A DNA stretch of 64,000 bases from Chlorocebus sabaeus. Lineage: Eukaryota; Chordata; Mammalia; Primates; Cercopithecidae. Below the pieces are notes generated by a model. That model saw only the letters and a list, made by a program, of their open reading frames with translations, was not told where the DNA came from and made no database searches. The stretch lies in the NCBI RefSeq assembly GCF_047675955.1, contig NW_027328092.1:806001-870000 (forward strand). The letters run 5' to 3'. The first letter of the stretch is position 1. Every line of letters begins with the position of its first letter. Below, one piece after another: positions 48,868 through 61,040 of the stretch. The translations under genes were made by a program, and so were the position numbers.

Positions 48868-51800
48868 CTACGGTGTAAAAGGAAATATCTTCCGATAAAA
48901 ACTGGAAGGAAGCTTTATGAGAAACTGCTTTGTGTCCTGTTAATTCATCTCACAGAGTTACAGCCTTCCCTTCAAGATGCCTTTCGCTAAGACTCTTCTT
49001 GTGGAATTGGCAAAGTGTTATTTGGAAGCCCGTAGAGGTCTACGGTGAAAAAGGAAATATCTTCCTTTAAAAACTGGAAAGAAGCTTTCTGAGAAACTGC
49101 TTTGTGTTCTGTTAATTCATCTCACAGAGTCACTGCTTTCACCTCAAGAATCCTTTCGCTGAGAGTCTTCATGTGGAAATTTCATAGTGATATTTTCAAG
49201 CCCATAGAGGGCTAAGGTGAAAAAGGAAATATCCTAAGATAAAAACTGAAAAGAAGCATTCTGAGAAACTACTTTGTGTTCTGTTAATTCATCTCACAGT
49301 GTTACAGCTTTGCCCTCAAGAAGCCTTTCACGAAGACACTTCTTGTGGAATTTGCAAAGTGATATTTGGAAGCCCATAGAGGGCTATGGTGAAAAAGGAA
49401 ATATCTTTTGTTAAAAACTGAAAGAGGCTTTCTGAGAAACTGCTCTGTGTTCTATTAATTCATCTCACAGAGTTACTGCTTTCCCAGAAAGAAGCCATTC
49501 TCTAAGATTCTTCTTGTGGATTTTTCAAAGTGATATTGGAAGCCCATAGAGGGCTATGGTGAAAAAGGGAATATCTTCCGTTAAAAACTGGAAAGAATCT
49601 TTCTGAGAAACTACTTTGTGTTCTGTTAATTCATCTCACAGAGTTACAGCTTTCCCCTCAAGAAGCCTTTCGCTAAGACTGTTCTTCTGGAATTTTGAAA
49701 GTGATATTTGGAATCCCATAGAGGGCTATGGTGAAAAAGGAAAGATCTTCCGTTAAAAACTGGAAAGAACCTTTCTGAGAAATTGCTTTGTGTTCTTTTA
49801 ATTCATCTCACAGAGTTACTGCGTTCCTCTCAAGAAGCCTTTCGCTAAGACTGTTCTTGTGGAATTTGCAAAGTGATATTTGGAAGCCCATAGAGGGCTA
49901 TGGTGAAAAAAGAAATATCTTCCGTTAAAAAGTGGAAAGAAGTTTCTGAGAATCTGCTTTGTGTTCTGTTAATTCATCTCACAGTGTTACAAATCTCTCC
50001 TCAAGTAACCTTTAGCTAAGGCTGATCTTGTGGAATTTGGAAAGTGATATTTGGAAGCCCATAGGGAGCTATGGTGAAAAAGGAAGTATCTTCCGTTAAA
50101 ATCTGGAAGAAGATTTCTGAGAAACTACTTTGTGTTCTGTTAATTCATCTCAGAGACTTACATCTTTCCCCTCATGAAGCCTTTCCCTAAGACTCTTCTT
50201 GTGGAATTTGCAAAGTGATATTTCGAAGCCCACAGAGGGCTATGGTGAAAAAGGAGATATCCTAAGATAACAACTGAAGAGAAACATTCTGAGAAACTGC
50301 TCTGTATTCTCTTAATTCATCTCACACAATTACAGCTTTCCCCTCAAGAAGCCTTTCGCTAAGACTGCTCTTGTGGAATTTGCAGAGTGATACTTGGAAG
50401 CCTATAAAGGGCTATGGTGAAAAAGGAAATATCTTCCCTTAAAAACTGGAAGGAAGCTTTCCGAGAAAGTGGTTTGTGTTCTGTTAATTCATGTCACAGA
50501 GTTACATCTTTCCCCTCAAGAAGCCTTTCACTTAGACTGTTCTTGTGGAATTTGCAAAGTGATATTTGGAAAACCATAGAGGGTTATGGTGAAAATGGAA
50601 ATATCCTAAGATGAAAACCGAAAAGAAGCTTTCTGAGAAACTTCTTTGTGTTCTGTTAATTCATCTCACAGTGTGACAAATTTCTCTTCAAGAAACCTTT
50701 AGCTACGTCATATCTTGTGGAATTTGAAAAGTGATATTTGGAAGCCCATAGGGGGCTATGGTGAAAAAGGAACTATCTTCCATTAAATTCTGGAAAGAAG
50801 CTTTCTGAGAAACTACTTTGTGTTCTGTTAAATCATCTCAGGGACTTACAGCTTTCCCCTCATGAAGCCTTTCCCTAAGACTGTTCTTGTGGAATTTGAA
50901 AAGTGATATTTAGAAGCCCACAGAGGGCTATGTTGAAAAAGGAGATATCCTAAGATAAAAATTGAAAAGAAGCTTTCTGAGAAACTGCTTTGTGTTCTGT
51001 CAATTTATCTCACTGAGTTACAGCTTTCCCCTCAAGAAGACTTTCGCGATGGTGGTTCTTGTGGAATTTACAAAGTGACATTTGGAAGCCCATGGAGGGC
51101 TATCGTGAAAAAGGAAATATCTTCAGGTAAAAACTGGAAAGAAGCTTTCTGAGAAACTGCTTGTGTTCTGTAAATTCATCTCACAGAGTTACAGCGTTCC
51201 CCTCAAGAAGCCTTTCGCTTAGACTGTTCTTGTGGAATTTGCAAAGTGATATTTGGAAGCCCATAGAGCGCTGTGGTGAAAAAAGAAATATGTTCAGGTA
51301 AAAACTGGAAAGAAGCTTTCTGAGAAACTGCTTTGTGTTATGTTTATTCATCTCACAGAGTTACTGCGTTCCTCTCAAGAAGCCTTTCGCAAAGATTGTT
51401 CTTGTGGAATTTGCAAAATGATATTTGGAAGCCCATAGAGGGTTATGGTGAAAAAGTAAAATCTTCCCTTAAAAACTGGAAAGAAGCTTTCTGAGAAACT
51501 GCTTTGTTTTCGGTTAATTCATCTCACAGTTACTGCTTTCCCCTCAAGAAGCCTTTTGCTAAGACTGTTCTTGTGGAATTTGGAAAGTGATATTTGGAAG
51601 CCCAGAGAGGGCTGTGGTGGAAAAGGAAATATCTTCCGTTAAAAACTGGAAAGAAGCTTTCTGAGAAACAGCTTTGTGTTCTGTCAATTCATCTCACAGA
51701 GTTACAGCTTCCCCTCAAGAAGCCTTTCGCTAAGACTGTTGTTGTGGAATTTTCAAAGTAATATTTTCAAGCCCATAGAGGGCATAGGTGAAAAAGGAAA

Positions 51801-52467
51801 TATCCTAAGATAAAAACTGGAAAGAATCTTTCTGAGAAATTGCTTTGTGTTCTGTTAAGTCATCTCACAGAATTACTGCGTTCCCCTCAAGAAGCCTTTC
51901 GCTAAGACTGTTCTTGTGGAATTTGAAAAGTGATATTTGGAAGCCCATAGAGGGTTATGGTGAAAAAGGAAAATCTTCCCTTAAAAACTGGAAAGAAGCT
52001 TCCTGAGAAACTGCTTTGTGTTCGGTTAATTCAACTCACAGTTACTGCTTTCTCCTCAAAAAGCCTTTCGCTAACACTGTTCTTATGCAATTTGCAAAGT
52101 GATATTTGGAAGCCCTTAGAGGGTTAAGGTGAAAAAGGAAATATCTACCGTTAAAAACTGTAAAGAAGCTTTCTGAGAAACTGCTCTGTGTTCTGTTAAT
52201 TCATCTCACAGTGTTACAGCATTCCCTTCAGGAAGCCTTTCGCTAAGTCTGTTCTTGTGGAATATTCAAGGTGATATCTGGAAGCCCATAGAGTGCTATG
52301 GTGAAAAAGGAAATATCTTCCGTTAAAAACTGGAAAGAAGCTTTCTGAGAAACTGCTCTGTGTTCTGTTAATTCATCTCGCAGAGTTACAGCTTTCCCCT
52401 CAAGAAGCCTTTCGCTAAGACTGTTCTTGTGAAATTTGCACATTGATAATTGGAAGTCCATACAGGG
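48868..52467. repeat. HOR unit 13: 21-mer variant (m7-m10 deleted)
   Basis: m1-m6 are followed at 49898 by m11, then m12-m25; four monomers are lost (3,600 bp). It shares GAAGTTTCTGAG in m11 (1-bp deletion) and TTTCCGAGAAAGTGG in m14 only with unit 15, at an offset of about 8,573 bp. Confidence 0.93.
49726..49897. repeat. Monomer m6 with m10 tail (deletion junction, unit 13)
   Basis: m6 up to CTTGTGGAATTTGC, then ends CATAGAGGG like m10 (m6 itself ends CATATAGGG), and is followed by m11. m7-m10 are lost. Confidence 0.88.
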
Positions 52468-55400
52468 CTACGGTGTAAAAGGAAATATCTTCCGATAAAA
52501 ACTGGAAGGAAGCTTTATGAGAAACTGCTTTGTGTCCTGTTAATTTATCTCACAGAGTTACAGCCTTCCCTTCAAGATGCCTTTCGCTAAGACTCTTCTT
52601 GTGGAATTGGCAAAGTGTTATTTGGAAGCCCGTAGAGGTCTACGGTGAAAAAGGAAATATCTTCCTTTAAAAACTGGAAAGAAGCTTTCTGAGAAACTGC
52701 TTTGTGTTCTGTTAATTCATCTCACAGAGTCACTGCTTTCACCTCAAGAATCCTTTCGCTGAGAGTCTTCATGTGGAAATTTCATAGTGATATTTTCAAG
52801 CCCATAGAGGGCTAAGGTGAAAAAGGAAATATCCTAAGATAAAAACTGAAAAGAAGCATTCTGAGAAACTACTTTGTGTTCTGTTAATTCATCTCACAGT
52901 GTTACAGCTTTGCCCTCAAGAAGCCTCTCGCGAAGACACTTCTTGTGGAATTTGCAAAGTGATATTTGGAAGCCCATAGAGGGCTATGGTGAAAAAGGAA
53001 ATATCTTTTGTTAAAAACTGAAAGAGGCTTTCTGAGAAACTGCTCTGTGTTCTATTAATTCATCTCACAGGGTTACTGCTTTCCCAGAAAGAAGCCATTC
53101 TCTAAGATTCTTCTTGTGGGTTTTTCAAAGTGATATTGGAAGCCCATAGAGGGCTATGGTGAAAAAGGGAATATCTTCCGTTAAAAACTGGAAAGATCCT
53201 TTCTGAGAAACTACTTCGTGTTCTGTTAATTCATCTCACAGAGTTACAGCTTTCCCCTCAAGAAGCCTTTCGCTAAGACTGTTCTTCTGGAATTTTGAAA
53301 GTGATATTTGGAATCCCATAGAGGGCTATGGTGAAAAAGGAAAGATCTTCCGTTAAAAACTGGAAAGAACCTTTCTGAGAAATTGCTTTGTGTTCTTTTA
53401 ATTCATCTCACAGAGTTACTGCGTTCCTCTCAAGAAGCCTTTCGCTAAGACTGTTCTTGTGGAATTTGCAAAGTGATATTTGGAAGCCCATATAGGGTTA
53501 TGGTGAAAAAGGAAATATCTTCCGTTAAAAACTGGAAAGAACCTTTCTGAGAAATTGCTCTGTGTTCTTTTAATTCATCTCACAGAGTTACAGCTTGCCC
53601 CTCTAGAAGCCTTTCGCTAAGACTGTTCTTGTGGAATTTGCAAAGTGACATTTGGAAGCCCATAGTGGGCTATGGTGAAAAAGGAAATATCCTAAGGTAA
53701 AAACTGAAAAGAAGCTTTCTGAGAAACTGCCTTGTGTTCTGTTAATTCATCTCACAGGGTTACAGCTTTCTCCACAAGAAGCCTTTCGCTAAGACTGTTC
53801 TTGTGGAATTTCAAAGTGATATTTGTAAAGCCATAGAAGGATATGATGAAAAAGGAAATATCTTCTGTTAAAAACTGGAAAGAAGCTTTCTGAGAAACTG
53901 CTTTGTGTTCTGTTAATTCATCTCACAGAGATACAGCTTTCTCCTCAAGAAGTTTTCGCTAAGACTGTGCTTCTGGAATTTGGAAAGTGATATTTGGAAG
54001 CCCATAGAGGGCTACGGTGAAAAAGGAAATAACTTCCGTTAAAAAACAGGAAAGAAGCCCTCTGAGAAACTGCTTTGTGTTCTGCTAATTCATCTCAAGA
54101 GTTACAGCTTTCCCCTCAAGCAGTCTTTCGCTAAGACTGTTCTTGGGGAATTTGCAAAGTGATATTTGGAAGCCCATAGAGGGCTATGGTGAAAAAAGAA
54201 ATATCTTCCGTTAAAAAGTGGAAAGAAGCTTTCTGAGAATCTGCTTTGTGTTCTGTTAATTCATCTCACAGTGTTACAAATCTCTCCTCAAGTAACCTTT
54301 AGCTAAGGCTGATCTTGTGGAATTTGGAAAGTGATATTTGGAAGCCCATAGGGAGCTATGGTGAAAAAGGAAGTATCTTCCGTTAAAATCTGGAAGAAGA
54401 TTTCTGAGAAACTACTTTGTGTTCTGTTAATTCATCTCAGAGACTTACATCTTTCCCCTCATGAAGCCTTTCCCTAAGACTCTTCTTGTGGAATTTGCAA
54501 AGTGATATTTCGAAGCCCACAGAGGGCTATGGTGAAAAAGGAGATATCCTAAGATAACAACTGAAGAGAAACATTCTGAGAAACTGCTCTGTATTCTCTT
54601 AATTCATCTCACACAATTACAGCTTTCCCCTCAAGAAGCCTTTCGCTAAGACTGCTCTTGTGGAATTTGCAGAGTGATACTTGGAAGCCTATAAAGGGCT
54701 ATGGTGAAAAAGGAAATATCTTCCCTTAAAAACTGGAAGGAAGCTTTCTGAGAAAGTGCTTTGTGTTCTGTTAATTCATGTCACAGAGTTACATCTTTCC
54801 CCTCAAGAAGCCTTTCACTTAGACTGTTCTTGTGGAATTTGCAAAGTGATATTTGGAAAACCATAGAGGGTTATGGTCAAAATGGAAATATCCTAAGATG
54901 AAAACCGAAAAGAAGCTTTCTGAGAAACTTCTTTGTGTTCTGTTAATTCATCTCACAGTGTGACAAATTTCTCTTCAAGAAACCTTTAGCTACGTCATAT
55001 CTTGTGGAATTTGAAAAGTGATATTTGGAAGCCCATAGGGGGCTATGGTGAAAAAGGAACTATCTTCCGTTAAATTCTGGAAAGAAGCTTTCTGAGAAAC
55101 TACTTTGTGTTCTGTTAAATCATCTCAGGGACTTACAGCTTTCCCCTCATGAAGCCTTTCCCTAAGACTGTTCTTGTGGAATTTGAAAAGTGATATTTAG
55201 AAGCCCACAGAGGGCTATGTTGAAAAAGGAGATATCCTAAGATAAAAATTGAAAAGAAGCTTTCTGAGAAACTGCTTTGTGTTCTGTCAATTTATCTCAC
55301 CGAGTTACAGCTTTCCCCTCAAGAAGACTTTCGCGATGGTGGTTCTTGTGGAATTTACAAAGTGACATTTGGAAGCCCATGGAGGGCTATCGTGAAAAAG

Positions 55401-56754
55401 GAAATATCTTCAGTTAAAAACTGGAAAGAAGCTTTCTGAGAAACTGCTTATGTTCTGTAAATACATCTCACAGTGTTACAGCGTTCCCCTCAAGAAGCCT
55501 TTCGCCTAGACTGTTCTTGTGGAATTTGCAAAGTGATATTTGGAAGCCCATAGAGCGCTGTGGTGAAAAAAGAAATATGTTCAGGTAAAAACTGGAAAGA
55601 AGCTTTCTGAGAAACTGCTTTGTGTTATGTTTATTCATCTCACAGAGTTACTGCGTTCCTCTCAAGAAGCCTTTCGCAAAGATTGTTCTTGTGGAATTTG
55701 CAAAATGATATTTGGAAGCCCATAGAGGGTTATGGTGAAAAAGTAAAATCTTCCCTTAAAAACTGGAAAGAAGCTTTCTGAGAAACTGCTTTGTTTTCGG
55801 TTAATTCATCTCACAGTTACTGCTTTCCCCTCAAGAAGCCTTTTGCTAAGACTGTTCTTGTGGAATTTGGAAAGTGATATTTGGAAGCCCAGAGAGGGCT
55901 ATGGTGGAAAAGGAAATATCTTCCGTTAAAAACTGGAAAGAAGCTTTCTGAGAAACTGCTTTGTGTTCTGTCAATTCATCTCACAGAGTTACAGCTTCCC
56001 CTCAAGAAGCCTTTCGCTAAGACTGTTGTTGTGGAATTTTCAAAGTAATATTTTCAAGCCCATAGAGGGCTTAGGTGAAAAAGGAAATATCCTAAGATAA
56101 AAACTGGAAAGAATCTTTCTGAGAAATTGCTTTGTGTTCTGTTAATTCATCTCACAGAGTTACTGCGTTCCCCTCAAGAAGCCTTTCGCTAAGACTGTTC
56201 TTGTGGAATTTGAAAAGTGATATTTGGAAGCCCATAGAGGGTTATGGTGAAAAAGGAAAATCTTCCCTTAAAAACTGGAAAGAAGCTTCCTGAGAAACTG
56301 CTTTGTGTTCGGTTAATTCAACTCACAGTTACTGCTTTCTCCTCAAAAAGCCTTTCGCTAACACTGTTCTTATGCAATTTGCAAAGTGATATTTGGAAGC
56401 CCTTAGAGGGTTAAGGTGAAAAAGGAAATATCTAACGTTAAAATCTGTAAAGAAGCTTTCTGAGAAACTGCTCTGTGTTCTGTTAATTCATCTCACAGTG
56501 TTACAGCATTCCCTTCAGGAAGCCTTTCGCTAAGTCTGTTCTTGTGGAATATTCAAGGTGATATCTGGAAGCCCATAGAGTGCTATGGTGAAAAAGGAAA
56601 TATCTTCCGTTAAAAACTGGAAAGAAGCTTTCTGAGAAACTGCTCTGTGTTCTGTTAATTCATCTCACAGAGTTACAGCTTTCCCCTCAACAAGCCTTTC
56701 ACTAAGACTGTTCTTGTGAAATTTGCACATTGATATTTGGAAGTCCATACAGGG
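52468..56754. repeat. HOR unit 14: canonical 25-mer, variant B
   Basis: Complete m1-m25, 4,287 bp. It shares GAAAGATCCTTTCTGAG in m5 and AATTGCTCTGTGTTC in m7 with unit 16, two units downstream. The back half has CAACAAGCCTTTCAC in m25, as in unit 7. Confidence 0.94.
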
Positions 56755-59700
56755 CTACGGTGTAAAAGGAAATATCTTCCGATAAAAACTGGAAGGAAGC
56801 TTTATGAGAAACTGCTTTGTGTCCTGTTAATTCATCTCACAGAGTTACAGCCTTCCCTTCAAGATGCCTTTCGCTAAGACTCTTCTTGTGGAATTGGCAA
56901 AGTGTTATTTGGAAGCCCGTAGAGGTCTACGGTGAAAAAGGAAATATCTTCCTTTAAAAACTGGAAAGAAGCTTTCTGAGAAACTGCTTTGTGTTCTGTT
57001 AATTCATCTCACAGAGTCACTGCTTTCACCTCAAGAATCCTTTCGCTGAGAGCCTTCATGTGGAAATTTCATAGTGATATTTTCAAGCCCATAGAGGGCT
57101 AAGGTGAAAAAGGAAATATCCTAAGATAAAAACTGAAAAGAAGCATTCTGAGAAACTACTTTGTGTTCTGTTAATTCATCTCACAGTGTTACAGCTTTGC
57201 CCTCAAGAAGCCTTTCACGAAGACACTTCTTGTGGAATTTGCAAAGTGATATTTGGAAGCCCATAGAGGGCTATGGTGAAAAAGGAAATATCTTTTGTTA
57301 AAAACTGAAAGAGGCTTTCTGAGAAACTGCTCTGTGTTCTATTAATTCATCTCACAGAGTTACTGCTTTCCCAGAAAGAAGCCATTCTCTAAGATTCTTC
57401 TTGTGGATTTTTCAAAGTGATATTGGAAGCCCATAGAGGGCTATGGTGAAAAAGGGAATATCTTCCGTTAAAAACTGGAAAGAATCTTTCTGAGAAACTA
57501 CTTTGTGTTCTGTTAATTCATCTCACAGAGTTACAGCTTTCCCCTCAAGAAGCCTTTCGCTAAGACTGTTCTTCTGGAATTTTGAAAGTGATATTTGGAA
57601 TCCCATAGAGGGCTATGGTGAAAAAGGAAAGATCTTCCGTTAAAAACTGGAAAGAACCTTTCTGAGAAATTGCTTTGTGTTCTTTTAATTCATCTCACAG
57701 AGTTACTGCGTTCCTCTCAAGAAGCCTTTCGCTAAGACTGTTCTTGTGGAATTTGCAAAGTGATATTTGGAAGCCCATATAGGGTTATGGTGAAAAAGGA
57801 AATATCTTCCGTTAAAAACTGGAAAGAAGCATTCTGAGAAACTGCTTTGTGTTCTCTTAGTTCATCTCACAGAGTTACAGCTTGCCCCTCTAGAAGCCTT
57901 TCGCTAAGACTGTTCTTGTGGAATTTGCAAAGTGACATTTGGAAGCCCATAGTGGGCTATGGTGAAAAAGGAAATATCCTAAGATAAAAACTGAAAAGAA
58001 GCTTTCTGAGAAACTGCCTTGTGTTCTGTTAATTCATCTCACAGGGTTACAGCTTTCTCCACAAGAAGCCTTTCGCTAAGACTGTTCTTGTGGAATTTCA
58101 AAGTGATATTTGTAAAGCCATAGAAGGATATGATGAAAAAGGAAATATCTTCTGTTAAAAACTGGAAAGAAGCTTTCTGAGAAACTGCTTTGTGTTCTGT
58201 TAATTCATCTCACAGAGATACAGCTTTCTCCTCAAGAAGTTTTCGCTAAGACTGTGCTTCTGGAATTTGGAAAGTGATATTTGGAAGCCCATAGAGGGCT
58301 ACGGTGAAAAAGGAAATAACTTCCGTTAAAAAACAGGAAAGAAGCTTTCTGAGAAACTGCTTTGTGTTCTGCTAATTCATCTCAAGAGTTACAGCTTTCC
58401 CCTCAAGCAGTCTTTCGCTAAGACTGTTCTTGGGGAATTTGCAAAGTGATATTTGGAAGCCCATAGAGGGCTATGGTGAAAAAAGAAATATCTTCCGTTA
58501 AAAAGTGGAAAGAAGTTTCTGAGAATCTGCTTTGTGTTCTGTTAATTCATCTCACAGTGTTACAAATCTCTCCTCAAGTAACCTTTAGCTAAGGCTGATC
58601 TTGTGGAATTTGGAAAGTGATATTTGGAAGCCCATAGGGAGCTATGGTGAAAAAGGAAGTATCTTCCGTTAAAATCTGGAAGAAGATTTCTGAGAAACTA
58701 CTTTGTGTTCTGTTAATTCATCTCAGAGACTTACATCTTTCCCCTCATGAAGCCTTTCCCTAAGACTCTTCTTGTGGAATTTGCAAAGTGATATTTCGAA
58801 GCCCACAGAGGGCTATGGTGAAAAAGGAGATATCCTAAGATAACAACTGAAGAGAAACATTCTGAGAAACTGCTCTGTATTCTCTTAATTCATCTCACAC
58901 AATTACAGCTTTCCCCTCAAGAAGCCTTTCGCTAAGACTGCTCTTGTGGAATTTGCAGAGTGATACTTGGAAGCCTATAAAGGGCTATGGTGAAAAAGGA
59001 AATATCTTCCCTTAAAAACTGGAAGGAAGCTTTCCGAGAAAGTGGTTTGTGTTCTGTTAATTCATGTCACAGAGTTACATCTTTCCCCTCAAGAAGCCTT
59101 TCACTTAGACTGTTCTTGTGGAATTTGCAAAGTGATATTTGGAAAACCATAGAGGGTTATGGTCAAAATGGAAATATCCTAAGATGAAAACCGAAAAGAA
59201 GCTTTCTGAGAAACTTCTTTGTGTTCTGTTAATTCATCTCACAGTGTGACAAATTTCTCTTCAAGAAACCTTTAGCTACGTCATATCTTGTGGAATTTGA
59301 AAAGTGATATTTGGAAGCCCATAGGGGGCTATGGTGAAAAAGGAACTATCTTCCATTAAATTCTGGAAAGAAGCTTTCTGAGAAACTACTTTGTGTTCTG
59401 TTAAATCATCTCAGGGACTTACAGCTTTCCCCTCATGAAGCCTTTCCCTAAGACTGTTCTTGTGGAATTTGAAAAGTGATATTTAGAAGCCCACAGAGGG
59501 CTATGTTGAAAAAGGAGATATCCTAAGATAAAAATTGAAAAGAAGCTTTCTGAGAAACTGCTTTGTGTTCTGTCAATTTATCTCACCGAGTTACAGCTTT
59601 CCCCTCAAGAAGACTTTCGCGATGGTGGTTCTTGTGGAATTTACAAAGTGACATTTGGAAGCCCATGGAGGGCTATCGTGAAAAAGGAAATATCTTCAGT

Positions 59701-61040
59701 TAAAAACTGGAAAGAAGCTTTCTGAGAAACTGCTTGTGTTCTGTAAATTCATCTCACAGAGTTACAGCGTTCCCCTCAAGAAGCCTTTCGCTTAGACTGT
59801 TCTTGTGGAATTTGCAAAGTGATATTTGGAAGCCCATAGAGCGCTGTGGTGAAAAAAGAAATATGTTCAGGTAAAAACTGGAAAGAAGCTTTCTGAGAAA
59901 CTGCTTTGTGTTATGTTTATTCATCTCACAGAGTTACTGCGTTCCTCTCAAGAAGCCTTTCGCAAAGATTGTTCTTGTGGAATTTGCAAAATGATATTTG
60001 GAAGCCCATAGAGGGTTATGGTGAAAAAGTAAAATCTTCCCTTAAAAACTGGAAAGAAGCTTTCTGAGAAACTGCTTTGTTTTCGGTTAATTCATCTCAC
60101 AGTTACTGCTTTCCCCTCAAGAAGCCTTTTGCTAAGACTGTTCTTGTGGAATTTGGAAAGTGATATTTGGAAGCCCAGAGAGGGCTGTGGTGGAAAAGGA
60201 AATATCTTCCGTTAAAAACTGGAAAGAAGCTTTCTGAGAAACTGCTTTGTGTTCTGTCAATTCATCTCACAGAGTTACAGCTTCCCCTCAAGAAGCCTTT
60301 CGCTAAGACTGTTGTTGTGGAATTTGCAAAGTAATATTTTCAAGCCCATAGAGGGCTTAGGTGAAAAAGGAAATATCCTAAGATAAAAACTGGAAAGAAT
60401 CTTTCTGAGAAATTGCTTTGTGTTCTGTTAATTCATCTCACAGAGTTACTGCGTTCCCCTCAAGAAGCCTTTCGCTAAGACTGTTCTTGTGGAATTTGAA
60501 AAGTGATATTTGGAAGCCCATAGAGGGTTATGGTGAAAAAGGAAAATCTTCCCTTAAAAACTGGAAAGAAGCTTCCTGAGAAACTGCTTTGTGTTCGGTT
60601 AATTCAACTCACAGTTACTGCTTTCTCCTCAAAAAGCCTTTCGCTAACACTGTTCTTATGCAATTTGCAAAGTGATATTTGGAAGCCCTTAGAGGGTTAA
60701 GGTGAAAAAGGAAATATCTACCGTTAAAAACTGTAAAGAAGCTTTCTGAGAAACTGCTCTGTGTTCTGTTAATTCATCTCACAGTGTTACAGCATTCCCT
60801 TCAGGAAGCCTTTCGCTAAGTCTGTTCTTGTGGAATATTCAAGGTGATATCTGGAAGCCCATAGAGTGCTATGGTGAAAAAGGAAATATCTTCCGTTAAA
60901 AACTGGAAAGAAGCTTTCTGAGAAACTGCTCTGTGTTCTGTTAATTCATCTCGCAGAGTTACAGCTTTCCCCTCAAGAAGCCTTTCGCTAAGACTGTTCT
61001 TGTGAAATTTGCACATTGATATTTGGAAGTCCATACAGGG
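56755..61040. repeat. HOR unit 15: canonical 25-mer, variant A
   Basis: Complete m1-m25, 4,286 bp (1 bp short because of GAAGTTTCTGAG in m11). A-type markers in m2 (GAGAGCCTTC), m3 (TTTCACGAAG), m4 (GTGGATTTTTC) and m7 (GAAGCATTC, TCTCTTAGTTC). m6 begins CTATGGTG, not the CTATGTTG of units 6 and 8. Confidence 0.93.

Noticed and set aside
47996..59187. Plus-strand open frames of 60-66 codons (47996-48178, 50414-50614, 58987-59187)
   Set aside because: The first is created by single-base deletions in m21, the others by the TTTCCGAGAAAGTGG variant in m14. They translate monomer text and show no coding constraint.
20865..61034. Repeated 72-codon minus-strand open frames in m24/m25 (20865-21083, 29439, 33726, 38013, 42300, 52243, 60816)
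   Set aside because: They recur at HOR spacing and exist only because one m25 allele (CATCTCGCAGAG in place of CACAGAG, or ATGTCGCAGAG in the first) removes a stop. They have no ribosome or promoter context and no recognisable domain. They are satellite by-products, useful only as markers of the allele.
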